Assembly (NCBI GenBank): GCA_964580455.1
Contig: CAZOKO010000086.1
Coordinates: 1 to 11,987, forward strand
DNA length: 11,987 nucleotides
Direction: 5' to 3'
Source of the DNA: CAZOKO01 sp964580455
GTDB taxonomy: Bacteria; Desulfobacterota; WTBG01
Below, in pieces: positions 1-7,721 of the stretch; position 1 is the stretch's first letter; every line of letters begins with the position of its first letter. The notes under the pieces are model-generated. The model was not told the DNA's origin and did not search any database. It saw only the letters and a list, made by a program, of their open reading frames with translations. The position numbers were made by a program, and so were the translations under genes.

Positions 1-65
1 ACACAATTTTAATTTCCCTATACTTACCCCATCAATAAGCAAGTTCTTATCAATTTTGGTCATCC

Positions 66-2468
66 ATGCAGAACTTTATTATCAATCTAAGTATACGATA
101 CAAACTGATAGGTGCTTTCAGCATATTTGCTGTCATATCAGGGATTTTTGTCTTCACTTTCTTCCCCTATCAGCAGAAACAGCAGATTTTTAGGCGGGTT
201 GAAGAAAATTCCATGACTATTGCCAAAATGACTGCTGATAATGTGGCTGCAAGCGTAGAGTTTGAAGATAACGTCACCGCGCAGGAAGTTTTGACCATTC
301 TACAAGAGAATGCTGATTTCAAATTTGTGCTCTTAAAAGATTTCACAGGTAAACTTTTTGCAGGCATCAATTTAGATGTAGCACCAGTAGGTGTATTGGA
401 TACAAAACCTCTCATCCCCGGTAAAGCTCCTGTTCTTCCCACAAACCGGATAGTGGAAAGTACGATCATCACGACCGTTCCCATAGTGTCCCAGAATACT
501 GGCATAGGTTGTTTAATTTTAGGACTGTCCATACAAAAAGCCCAGGCTGAAGTTAACAGGAATAGTTTAATAGCACTGGGTGCCAGTTTTCTTCTGGGAT
601 GTATGCTTATTTTAGCATCAATAGTAATCGGCAATCTGATCACCAGGCCACTTCAAAAAGTAATCTATCTATCATCCACTATAGCTGAGGGGGATTTCAC
701 CAAGAAGCTTAAGGTCACCTCCAGAGATGAGATCGGCAGGTTATCTGCTGCATTCAATGAAATGATCACAAAGCTTGATACAAGTATTGGAGAATTGGAA
801 CGGTCAGAAGAACGGTATGAACGGCTTATTGAGTTTGCTAATGTAGGAATCATCACTGCAGAAAGAGGCAGAATAACGAAAGTTAACAAAAAAGCAGCAG
901 AAATATACGGCTACACCAAAGAGGAGCTCCTCGGTCAGCCACCGAACATCTTAACCACCGAATCATACTCCGCGAAACGCAACGAAATACTGGATGAGAT
1001 TTTACAATACGATAAAGCACAGCAAACGGTTTTTGAAGAGGAAGGCATAAGAAAAGACAGATTCAGGATTCCTATCGAGATATCATACTCTCTCTCTCAA
1101 GGTGATATGCAGGATGATATTAGTATTATTGCCATAATGAGGGATATCACAGAGCGCAAAAATGCAGAGAAAGAGATTAATGAAGCAAGAGATTTCCTGG
1201 AAAACATTATAAATAATTCAGTAGACGGAATTATGATTGTCGACCCCCAGGGACATATAACACGGATCAATGAAGCGCTCAGAAAAATGACTGGTTATCT
1301 TCAAGAGGAAATTATCGGTAAACATTCATCCGTGTTGGTAAACAAGAAGGAAGAACACGCAAAGATATCAGCCGATACTATAGCCCAATTATTCGAAACA
1401 GGTTTCCTTGAAAGTGTTGAAGCGGTTTGGGAAAGGAAAGACGGGTCATTATTGCCTATAGAAGCTAATATGGCTCTTCTTAAGGATTCAGCAGATAACA
1501 TAATTGGGGGCGTATCAACCATAAGGGACATCACCGATCGTAAAAAACATCAGGAAGAGCTGAAAAAAGCTTACGATAAACTGGAAGAGAGGGTAAAAGA
1601 ACGCACGGTTGAGCTCCAGCAATCAAATGAGCAATTGCACTGGGAAATTAATGAACGAAAACAGGTTGAGCTGGAACTGCTGAAAGCTAAAGAAATTGCA
1701 GAATCCGCCAATAATGCCAAAAGTGACTTCCTGGCCAACATAAGCCACGAACTCAGGACGCCCCTTAACCACATCATCGGGTTTACTGAGCTCGTACTCG
1801 ATAAAAACTTAGGAGATTTAAACGAGACACAGAGCGATTATCTGGGAGATGCGCTCCAGAGCAGCAAGCACCTGCTCTCCCTGATTAATGATATCCTTGA
1901 CCTCTCCAAGGTAGAGGCCGGTAAACAGGAATTGCAGCTAACCAACGTCAATCTCCAGGAACTCTTAGAGAGAAGCCTCACTATGTTCAAGGAAAAGGCC
2001 ATGAAGCACGGTCTGCATCTCTCAATTGAGACAGATCACGTTCCGGAGATCATCACCGCGGATGAGCGCAAACTAAAACAGATCATCTACAACCTGGTTT
2101 CAAACGCCGTAAAATTCACCCCTGAAGGTGGGAGTATTATCGTAAGCGCTCATATGTCGGAATCGGTATTGCGGAATGCACAGGTGCAAAATGCTATTAA
2201 TGTATCGCATCCACAAACCCATGTAACTAATGAAAACTACATTCAAATCAACGTTGCTGACAGCGGCATTGGAATAGACTCGAACGATCTGGACCGTATT
2301 TTCAATCCCTTTGAACAGGTGGATGGCTCTTCAAGCCGCAGATACCAGGGCACCGGGTTAGGTCTTTCCCTGACCAAAAATCTCGTTGAACTCCATGGTG
2401 GAGCCATCTGGGTAGAGAGTGAAGGAGAAGGCAAAGGCACGACGTTTAGTTTTGTTCTGCCAACGTAA
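66..2468 (+). CDS. Membrane sensor histidine kinase, CHASE8-HAMP-PAS-PAS-HisKA-HATPase
   Basis: This is an inner-membrane sensor kinase of 800 residues. A first membrane helix lies at about residues 13-34. A periplasmic region (about 36-165) resembles CHASE8, the sensor fold of YfiN, and a second helix lies at 167-190. HAMP follows at about 190-245, then two PAS domains (about 249-365 and 374-492), each ending in a DIT-[ED]-RK motif. A coiled coil (495-548) leads to HisKA with phospho-acceptor His561 in SHELRTPLN. The ATPase domain shows the N box (Asn676, Asn680), G1 DSGIGI (732-737), NPFEQV and G2 GTGLGL (762-767). About 25 extra residues sit between N box and G1 (roughly 697-722). There is no receiver domain, so the small regulator just downstream is the likely partner. 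ATG 66 is needed for the first helix; its ribosome binding site is weak. Architecture is certain; the signal sensed is unknown and the CHASE8 call is from resemblance. Confidence 0.93.
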   Translation: MQNFIINLSIRYKLIGAFSIFAVISGIFVFTFFPYQQKQQIFRRVEENSMTIAKMTADNVAASVEFEDNVTAQEVLTILQENADFKFVLLKDFTGKLFAGINLDVAPVGVLDTKPLIPGKAPVLPTNRIVESTIITTVPIVSQNTGIGCLILGLSIQKAQAEVNRNSLIALGASFLLGCMLILASIVIGNLITRPLQKVIYLSSTIAEGDFTKKLKVTSRDEIGRLSAAFNEMITKLDTSIGELERSEERYERLIEFANVGIITAERGRITKVNKKAAEIYGYTKEELLGQPPNILTTESYSAKRNEILDEILQYDKAQQTVFEEEGIRKDRFRIPIEISYSLSQGDMQDDISIIAIMRDITERKNAEKEINEARDFLENIINNSVDGIMIVDPQGHITRINEALRKMTGYLQEEIIGKHSSVLVNKKEEHAKISADTIAQLFETGFLESVEAVWERKDGSLLPIEANMALLKDSADNIIGGVSTIRDITDRKKHQEELKKAYDKLEERVKERTVELQQSNEQLHWEINERKQVELELLKAKEIAESANNAKSDFLANISHELRTPLNHIIGFTELVLDKNLGDLNETQSDYLGDALQSSKHLLSLINDILDLSKVEAGKQELQLTNVNLQELLERSLTMFKEKAMKHGLHLSIETDHVPEIITADERKLKQIIYNLVSNAVKFTPEGGSIIVSAHMSESVLRNAQVQNAINVSHPQTHVTNENYIQINVADSGIGIDSNDLDRIFNPFEQVDGSSSRRYQGTGLGLSLTKNLVELHGGAIWVESEGEGKGTTFSFVLPT

Positions 2469-2469
2469 G

Positions 2470-2497
2470 GAGTCAGAAGACAGAAGTCAGGAATCAG
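2470..2497. repeat. Degenerate 7-nt tandem repeat, about 4 units
   Basis: Immediately after the kinase stop codon lie four head-to-tail 7-nt units of the general form (g/a)a(g/a)(t/a)cag. Similar units recur at about 5759-5779 and 5854-5867. They resemble the short tandemly repeated repetitive sequences described in cyanobacteria. No coding function is seen. Confidence 0.6.
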
Positions 2498-2506
2498 AAG
2501 GTTTTA

Positions 2507-2532
2507 GCTTGCCAGCATGCAAGCTGGCGAGC
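2507..2532. repeat. Palindrome between kinase and response regulator
   Basis: The 10-nt arm gcttgccagc (2507-2516) pairs with gctggcgagc (2523-2532) with one G-U pair around a 6-nt loop. T-rich sequence lies before the stem and A-rich sequence after it, so the T tract is on the wrong side for a classical terminator on the + strand. It could be an mRNA processing or attenuation hairpin, or a repeat copy. Confidence 0.5.
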
Positions 2533-2579
2533 CTTAAAAAAACTTGCAGCACGCAACCCACCATATAAGGATTTTTACT

Positions 2580-2954
2580 ATGTCCACCAAAACCATTTTA
2601 GTCGTTGAAGACAATGCGTTGAATATGAAGCTCGTAAAATCGCTCCTTAAAATTGGGAACTATGACATGGTTGAAGCTCCCGACGCTGAAACAGGGATTA
2701 CATTGGCCCGTAATAAAAAACCGGATCTCATTTTGATGGATATCCAGCTTCCCGGCATGGATGGACTGACTGCTACACGTGTCATCAAGGAAGATCCATC
2801 AGTAAAAGATATCCCGGTTGTCGCTTTCACCTCATTTGCTATGGAAGGGGATGAAGACAAGGCCATGGAGGCAGGCTTTGCTGGCTACATAACTAAACCA
2901 CTTAACACTCAAAATTTTTTAAAAACGGTTGGGGACTTTTTAAACAACAAGTGA
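2580..2954 (+). CDS. Single-domain response regulator (CheY/DivK-like receiver)
   Basis: A 124-residue stand-alone receiver domain with no output domain. The acidic pocket is Glu10-Asp11 in LVVEDN, the phospho-acceptor is Asp54 in LMDIQLPGMDG, the switch threonine is Thr84, and the conserved lysine is Lys106 in ITKPLN. All the residues needed for phosphorylation are therefore present. Such proteins act by protein-protein contact or as phosphorelay shuttles in the cytoplasm. ATG 2580 is chosen because taagg at 2566-2570 sits 9 nt upstream; an in-frame ATG at 2544 would add 12 residues that are not part of the fold. It follows the kinase by about 110 bp and is the likely phosphorylation target. 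It is strongly similar to the receiver at 8223-8624, with the same numbering for all key residues, which marks the two as paralogues. Confidence 0.93.
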   Translation: MSTKTILVVEDNALNMKLVKSLLKIGNYDMVEAPDAETGITLARNKKPDLILMDIQLPGMDGLTATRVIKEDPSVKDIPVVAFTSFAMEGDEDKAMEAGFAGYITKPLNTQNFLKTVGDFLNNK

Positions 2955-3008
2955 TGCTCCCCGCGCACAGCGCGGGGCATCCCGGAAATTTAATTTTATT
3001 ATTTTTTG
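2954..3008 (+). terminator. Probable Rho-independent terminator after the receiver gene
   Basis: A GC-rich stem overlaps the last base of the stop codon: 2954-2966 pairs with 2970-2980 (ccccgcgc against gcgcgggg, with one bulged t) around a 3-nt loop. A T-rich tract follows at about 2990-3008. The distance from stem to T tract is longer than ideal, so termination is likely but not certain. Confidence 0.55.
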
Positions 3009-3012
3009 AATT

Positions 3013-3064
3013 GTGCCGATTCATCCCCGCCTACAAGGCGGTGCTTTCTCGGCACCTGCCGGTG
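3013..3064. repeat. Nested hairpin element upstream of the TonB receptor gene
   Basis: An outer stem gtgccga (3013-3019) pairs perfectly with tcggcac (3048-3054). Inside it, ccgcc (3027-3031) pairs with ggcgg (3037-3041). A third small stem, cacc/ggtg, follows at about 3053-3064 and competes with the outer stem. I do not recognise a known riboswitch. It may be a dispersed palindromic repeat or a leader structure; it lies upstream of the suggested promoter, which favours a repeat. Confidence 0.5.
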
Positions 3065-3078
3065 AAAATCTATTCTTA

Positions 3079-3107
3079 TTTACAATTAAAATATTAATTA
3101 ATAACAT
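3079..3107 (+). promoter_or_regulatory. Possible sigma-70-type promoter for the TonB receptor / YfiR genes
   Basis: The hexamer tttaca (3079-3084, five of six matches to the -35 consensus) is followed after 17 nt by taacat (3102-3107, four of six matches to the -10 consensus) in a strongly A+T-rich stretch. It lies just upstream of the ATG at 3137. Other AT-rich hexamers nearby could serve as well. Confidence 0.35.
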
Positions 3108-3136
3108 ATATTTACAGAATATACATTAGGCATCAA

Positions 3137-5050
3137 ATGAACTATTTCAAATCTTTATTTTTCATAACCAGTCTGCTCTTGATCTTTTCCTCTGCTTTTG
3201 TCCATGGGGAGGGCTTCTCTGACTTTGCCGAGCTGGACCTGGAGGCCTTGCTCAACACGACCGTCATCACTGCCTATAAGAGAGAGCAGAAACTCTCTGA
3301 AGCCCCCAATGCCATCTATGTAATCACTGCAGAGGATATCAAACATTCCGGTGCAGTAGACGTACCCGATCTCTTACGTATGGTCCCCGGTATTGATGTT
3401 GTCAATGTGTATGGAAACAGTTATGGAGTCTCTGGAAGAGGTTTTAACGAGCGATTTGCTCAGAGGATGCTCTTTGTTATTGATGGTCGAAGCATCTACA
3501 CCTCATTTTTCGGCGGCGTTTTTTGGGAAAATGAGCAACTCTTCCTTGAAGATATCGCACGGATCGAGGTGATTCGGGGACCTGGAGCAACACTGTGGGG
3601 AGCAAATGCAGTTAACGGAGTCGTTAACATCATAACCAAAGACCCTGAAGAAGATCAGGGCGGTATAATCACGGGAAAAGCAGGTTCTAAAAATTTTAGA
3701 GAAAATGTAACCAGCTACAGTGATACCATTGCAAATAAACTGCATTTCCGTGTTACGGGTGGCTACCGTGAAGACGAAGGTGCCCGGGGGACAAACGACT
3801 TCCGCCGTGTTTCTAAAGCTACACACCGTTTGAAGTACGAGTTCTCTGACAACTCAGATATTCACTTCTTCGCTGGATTCAATGAATCCAAAATGGGATT
3901 AGAACTCTCCAAGTATACATCCCGCACCAATGCCAATGTTCGCTCCAACTATGAGATGCTACAGTGGGAATACCGCTTTTCTGATACATCACAATTACAG
4001 GTTAAGGGCTATCACGATTACTATGAGGTACACAGCAGTGACAGAGAAGTTGACATTGAAGAAGAAAAATACGATGTGGCCATTGAACACTCCTTTCGCC
4101 TGGGGAAAAAACATAACTTTCTATGGGGCCTTAACTATCGTACCACGGAAGCTGATTCCGGTAACCTCTCTCCCGAAACTGACCACGATGATCTTATAGG
4201 TTTCTTCCTGCAGGATGAAATAAAGCTCTTCGATAAGGTGAGATTGATTACCGGCATAAAGTATGAAGAAAACTCTTTTACCGGCGGAGACTGGTCTCCC
4301 CGGGGATGTATTCTCTATTCCCCCTGGGTTGACCACCACTTCCGTTTTTCTGTCTCCAAGGCCTTCAGAACACCTTCTTTTGGAGAAGACAGCTTCCGTG
4401 TGGTACAAACCCTGCCCTCCCCTCTGCCGCCTATTCCTATTGCCTTTGTTGTTGGTAATAGACACCTCGACCCGGAGGATATGACTGCATTTGAATTGGG
4501 CTATCGCTCTACCCTGTTTAAGAAAGTGGGCCTCAATCTGGAGCTCTACTATAACGACTTAGACAAGGTCATTGAAAATGTCATTCTGAGGAAAACCCTG
4601 CCTTTACTGATCAGTTGGGAAAATGACTTCCACGTCATCGCTAAGGGTATAGAGGTTACCGCAGATTACCCGGTCACTCCCTGGTGGTCATTGACAGCCA
4701 ACTACACCTTTCAGGAAGTTGAGTATAAGAGGGTCAACCAGGATGTACCGGGCACACCCAAGCACAAGTTCAATCTCTGGTCAAGCTTCAGATTCAAAAA
4801 CGGGTTTTCCCTGGATCTGATAGCTCACTACGTGGATGATACCAAGTGGAGTGGCTTAACCGGAGATGTGAAAGTTGACGATTACTGGAGATATGACATC
4901 CGGATTGCTCAAAAACTCTTTAACGATAAACTGGAACTCTCCTTTACCGGGCAAAACCTGACCGACAAGCTCCATCCGGAAACATCTGATGGAACAGGAA
5001 CCTATGAGGTAGAACGGCTCCTTTATGGACAAATAACGTTTCGTTTCTAG
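3137..5050 (+). CDS. TonB-dependent outer-membrane receptor
   Basis: A 637-residue outer-membrane transporter or receptor. Residues 1-24 form a signal peptide with a hydrophobic core and likely cleavage after the VHG region. A short segment with LEALLNTTVITAYKREQ (36-52) precedes the plug domain (about 50-170), which carries the typical APNAIYVITAEDI, VPDLLRMVPG, RGFNERF, VIDGRS and IEVIRGPGATLWGANAVNG blocks. The rest is the 22-strand beta-barrel and ends in a terminal aromatic residue (QITFRF), as outer-membrane barrels do. Length fits the smaller vitamin/siderophore-type receptors. The substrate cannot be told from sequence: no TonB, ExbB or ExbD gene is nearby. The YfiR-type gene begins 26 bp downstream, so co-transcription is likely. 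A weak tagg ribosome binding site lies about 7 nt before ATG 3137. Confidence 0.93.
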   Translation: MNYFKSLFFITSLLLIFSSAFVHGEGFSDFAELDLEALLNTTVITAYKREQKLSEAPNAIYVITAEDIKHSGAVDVPDLLRMVPGIDVVNVYGNSYGVSGRGFNERFAQRMLFVIDGRSIYTSFFGGVFWENEQLFLEDIARIEVIRGPGATLWGANAVNGVVNIITKDPEEDQGGIITGKAGSKNFRENVTSYSDTIANKLHFRVTGGYREDEGARGTNDFRRVSKATHRLKYEFSDNSDIHFFAGFNESKMGLELSKYTSRTNANVRSNYEMLQWEYRFSDTSQLQVKGYHDYYEVHSSDREVDIEEEKYDVAIEHSFRLGKKHNFLWGLNYRTTEADSGNLSPETDHDDLIGFFLQDEIKLFDKVRLITGIKYEENSFTGGDWSPRGCILYSPWVDHHFRFSVSKAFRTPSFGEDSFRVVQTLPSPLPPIPIAFVVGNRHLDPEDMTAFELGYRSTLFKKVGLNLELYYNDLDKVIENVILRKTLPLLISWENDFHVIAKGIEVTADYPVTPWWSLTANYTFQEVEYKRVNQDVPGTPKHKFNLWSSFRFKNGFSLDLIAHYVDDTKWSGLTGDVKVDDYWRYDIRIAQKLFNDKLELSFTGQNLTDKLHPETSDGTGTYEVERLLYGQITFRF

Positions 5051-5076
5051 GGCAAACAGAGCGAATAGATACTTAT

Positions 5077-5694
5077 ATGAACCTATCGGGTACAGTACTT
5101 AAGACATTCATGATGCTGAAATACCTCTTGATCCTCGCGCTCATAACGGGGGGTATCCCTGTCCCTGCATCCGCCGATAACGGGAATATACCCGTTGAAC
5201 TCCAGGCCAAGCTCTTCTTAACTGTCCTTGCCTACGACAAAAACCTGGAAAAGGAAGCTGAAAAGCAGCTTGACATCGGTATCGTCTACTTCCCCGAATT
5301 TTCGCAATCAAAAGAAGAGGCACTCAACCTTTCTAAAACCTTGGAAGGGTTTAAGGACAAAAAGATCAGCGGCCGCAGCTTTCATACGGTCATACTCTCC
5401 TATACCGGCAATGGAGGTCTCAAAAAGAAGATCGTCGATGAACATATCGATGTGCTCTTTATTGCCCAGGGAGAAAAGAAATTCATTGAAGCAGTGCTCA
5501 AGGTAACCCAATCCAAAAAGATACTGTCCTGTACCAGCAAAGCTGAATACGTAACCACCTCCGGAGTGACAATGGCAGTTGGCCTGAAAGACAATAAGCC
5601 CAAAATCTATCTCAACCTCACCTCCGCAATACGTGAGGGAGCAGATTTCAGAGCTAAGTTTTTACGCGTGGCTGAAATTGTGGATAGCAAATAG
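5077..5694 (+). CDS. Periplasmic YfiR / DUF4154 family protein
   Basis: A 205-residue secreted protein. A hydrophobic signal peptide lies at about residues 14-33, with ASA before the mature part. The mature protein begins ELQAKLFLTVLAYDKNL and ends with IYLNLTSAIREGADF followed by FLRVAEIV; both blocks are typical of the YfiR/DUF4154 family. In Pseudomonas, YfiR is the periplasmic repressor of the CHASE8-containing diguanylate cyclase YfiN. Only one cysteine (Cys152) is present in the mature part, so the disulfides of Pseudomonas YfiR are not conserved. An in-frame ATG at 5110 (residue 12) would give a more compact signal peptide; neither start has a good ribosome binding site. The gene follows the TonB receptor by 26 bp and lies between two CHASE8-type kinases, which suggests a role in controlling them. 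The family call is from recalled motifs. Confidence 0.8.
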   Translation: MNLSGTVLKTFMMLKYLLILALITGGIPVPASADNGNIPVELQAKLFLTVLAYDKNLEKEAEKQLDIGIVYFPEFSQSKEEALNLSKTLEGFKDKKISGRSFHTVILSYTGNGGLKKKIVDEHIDVLFIAQGEKKFIEAVLKVTQSKKILSCTSKAEYVTTSGVTMAVGLKDNKPKIYLNLTSAIREGADFRAKFLRVAEIVDSK

Positions 5695-5698
5695 TTGG

Positions 5699-5947
5699 CA
5701 CCGCAGAGACGCAAAGAGCGCAGAGAAAGAATTACAAATGGCTAAAATCCAAGAAGCAGAAATCAGGAGTCAGGAATAAACAACAAGGAACAAGGATAAA
5801 GGTACAAGGGAAAAGGAAAAGACAAAGAAGAAAATGCCTAAAGTGAAAGAAGAGGAGTCAGAATTCAGAAGGAAGAAATGCGCATAAAGAGCGAGAGGAC
5901 AGTTTTTATCTTTTAGAAACTTTGCGTCCTTTGCGTCTTTGCGGTGA
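5699..5947. repeat. Composite intergenic repeat bounded by inverted caccgcagag/ctttgcggtga ends
   Basis: The left end (5699-5725) is caccgcagag followed by acgcaaagagcgcagag. The right end (5920-5947) is its imperfect reverse complement, ending ctttgcggtga. The interior is purine-rich. It contains 7-nt units (about 5759-5779, 5854-5867), a block aaggataaaggtacaagg (5792-5809) that recurs exactly at 10428-10445, and gaagaaaatgcctaaa (5827-5842) that recurs exactly at 7645-7660 beside the S23-family gene. With 5961-5995 this explains the 310-base gap between the YfiR gene and the kinase pseudogene. A reverse-strand open frame here contains translated repeat (HRKDAKDAK) and is not a gene. Confidence 0.75.
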
Positions 5948-5960
5948 ATTATAAAATACA

Positions 5961-5995
5961 CGTAACCCGAAACGCGCAACCCGTAACTCGTAACA
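5961..5995. repeat. Degenerate 7-nt tandem repeat, 5 units, upstream of kinase pseudogene
   Basis: Five consecutive 7-nt units of the form cg(t/c/a)aac(c/t/a/g) end 9 nt before the position where the second kinase should start. The array replaces whatever promoter or ribosome binding site existed there. It belongs to the same class of short tandem repeats as 2470-2497 but has a different unit. Confidence 0.65.
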
Positions 5996-6004
5996 CGGTC
6001 ATCC

Positions 6005-7642
6005 ATACTAAACTTTTTTAACAATCTGAGTATTAGATACAAGTTAATAAGTGCTTTCAGCATATTTGCTGTTTCATCAGGGATATTTGTCTTCATCTTC
6101 TTTCCCTACCAGCAGAAGCAACAGATCTTAAGTCAGGCCAAGGCAAACTCGATAGCCATTTCCAAGATGACTGCTGACAACTTAGCGGTAAGCCTGGCGT
6201 TTGGAGATAAGGCTACGGCAAAGGAAGTACTTAATGTCCTTAAAGAAAACAAAGACCTTTCATTTGCCTTGGTGAAAGATAAGCACGATAAGATTTTTAC
6301 GACACTCAATCTGGGAAAGGCAGTCTTCTATCTAAATACAGCAAAGGGAGATATCTCTACCTGCATGATAGTCGAAAACACAGCAATCACAACCATAACA
6401 ATACCTTCACAAAGAGCCACGGTTGGAACCCTTACCCTTGGTTTATCAATTGAACACCTCAAGGCTGAAATTTATCGCAATACCCTGATAGCACTGATAA
6501 CCAGTATTGTTCTCATAGCGTTCCTCATATTTGCATCAGTCCTTATAGGAAATGTAATCATCAAACCTATCCATAAAGTCATCGAAGTATCATCAACCGT
6601 TGCCCATGGTGATTTCAGCAATACGCTTGAAATTACCTCAAAAGACGAAGTAGGAAAGCTGGCCACTGCCTTTAATGAGATGAGTCAAAAACTGGAGATC
6701 GGAGTTACCCAGCGAAAGCACTTCGAAGAAGAGCTCATAAAATCCTACGACGAAATGGAAGAACGGGTGAAAGAATGTACTAACGAGCTCAAGCAATCAA
6801 ATGAACAATTGCAGTGGGAAATCAACGAACGAAAGCTGGTTGAAAAAGAACTGGTTAAAGCCAAAGAGACTGCGGAAGCAGCTAATAGTGCCAAGAGTGA
6901 CTTTCTGGCCAACATGAGCCACGAACTGAGGACACCCCTTAACCATATTATCGGTTTTAGCGAATTACTCTATGATAAAAACTTCGGTGATCTGAACGAG
7001 ACGCAGGAATAGTATCTGAACGATGTAATACAGAGCAGTAAACATCTGCTTGCGCTGATCAATGATATCCTGGATCTTTCCAAGGTAGAGGCCGGTAAAC
7101 TGGAATTGGTACCTACCAATGTAAATCTCAAGGAGCTTCTGGAAAGAAGCCTCATTATGTTTAAGGAAAAGGCCTTGAAGCAAGCCTTACACCTCTCATT
7201 GGATATCAATCAGATTCCGGAAACAATCATTGCCGACGAACGTAAACTCAAACAAATCATCTACAACCTTGTCTCCAATGCCGTAAAATTTACGCCGGAG
7301 GGGGGGAGTGTGAATATAAGTGCACACTTGTCAGAGTACGGGATACTCAATGCGGATTTAAAACGTGCTGTCAATGTATCCTATTCTCAATCCCACATCC
7401 AGCATACACACTATATTCAAATAACTGTTGCCGACACGGGCATTGGCATAAAACACGATGACCTGAATCGTATCTTTAATCCCTTTGAACAGGTAGATGG
7501 CTCTTCAAGCCGGACGTACCAGGGAACCGGGTTGGGCATTTCCCTAACCAGAAATCTTGTTGAACTCCATGGTGGAACTATCTGGGTAGAAAGTGAAGGA
7601 GAAGGCAAAGGCACAAGCTTTAGTTTTGTTATTCCAACATAA
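6005..7642 (+). pseudogene. Decayed paralogue of the first histidine kinase (no PAS domains, lost start, amber stop)
   Basis: In one frame this matches the kinase at 66-2468 from its first codon to its last. It has a membrane helix, CHASE8-like periplasmic region, second helix, HAMP, coiled coil, HisKA (His codon 6920-6922 in SHELRTPLN) and ATPase domain (ADTGIGI, NPFEQV, GTGLGI). Both PAS domains are absent, so HAMP joins the coiled coil directly. The shared ggtcatccat context precedes ATA (6005-6007) where the first copy has ATG. A stop upstream at 5984-5986 leaves no other normal start before ATG 6167, which lies beyond the first helix. TAG at 7010-7012 interrupts HisKA. The frame then continues intact to TAA 7640-7642. 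Possible products are 6167-7012 (no ATPase) and a stretch from TTG 7106 (ATPase only). The sensor region has diverged more than the kinase core. Two lesions make a pseudogene most likely; readthrough, a rare ATA start or sequence error remain possible. Confidence 0.85.
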
Positions 7643-7644
7643 AT

Positions 7645-7690
7645 GAAGAAAATGCCTAAAATGCACTAAATTGCCTAGATTGCCTAAAAT
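7645..7690. repeat. Tandem tgcctaaa array, left flank of S23-family gene
   Basis: Four units of 9-10 nt (at 7652, 7661, 7671 and 7680) are variants of (a/t)tgcctaaa. The array begins 3 nt after the kinase pseudogene stop. Aatgcctaaa (7651-7660) and tgcctaaaat (7681-7690) have exact reverse complements in the array at 8087-8123 on the other side of the S23 gene. Confidence 0.7.
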
Positions 7691-7721
7691 TAAAAGCTCT
7701 GATCAATAAGCAGGGAAAAGG

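Noticed and set aside
2507..2532. Classical Rho-independent terminator between kinase and receiver
   Set aside because: The stem is good but is followed by A residues instead of T residues on the + strand; termination here would also cut the kinase from its partner.
3503..3826. Reverse-strand open frame of 107 codons inside the TonB receptor gene
   Set aside because: It is a shadow of a long gene with clear plug and barrel motifs; no independent signal supports it.
5770..6096. Reverse-strand open frame of 108 codons between the YfiR gene and the kinase pseudogene
   Set aside because: It is made of translated repeat (HRKDAKDAK) and the complement of purine-rich sequence, and overlaps the start of the kinase pseudogene. 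No ribosome binding site or family motif is seen.
6005..7642. Pyrrolysine or selenocysteine recoding in the second kinase
   Set aside because: The codon is TAG with no recognisable insertion element, the aligned position is not catalytic, and the start codon is lost as well; decay is the simpler reading.
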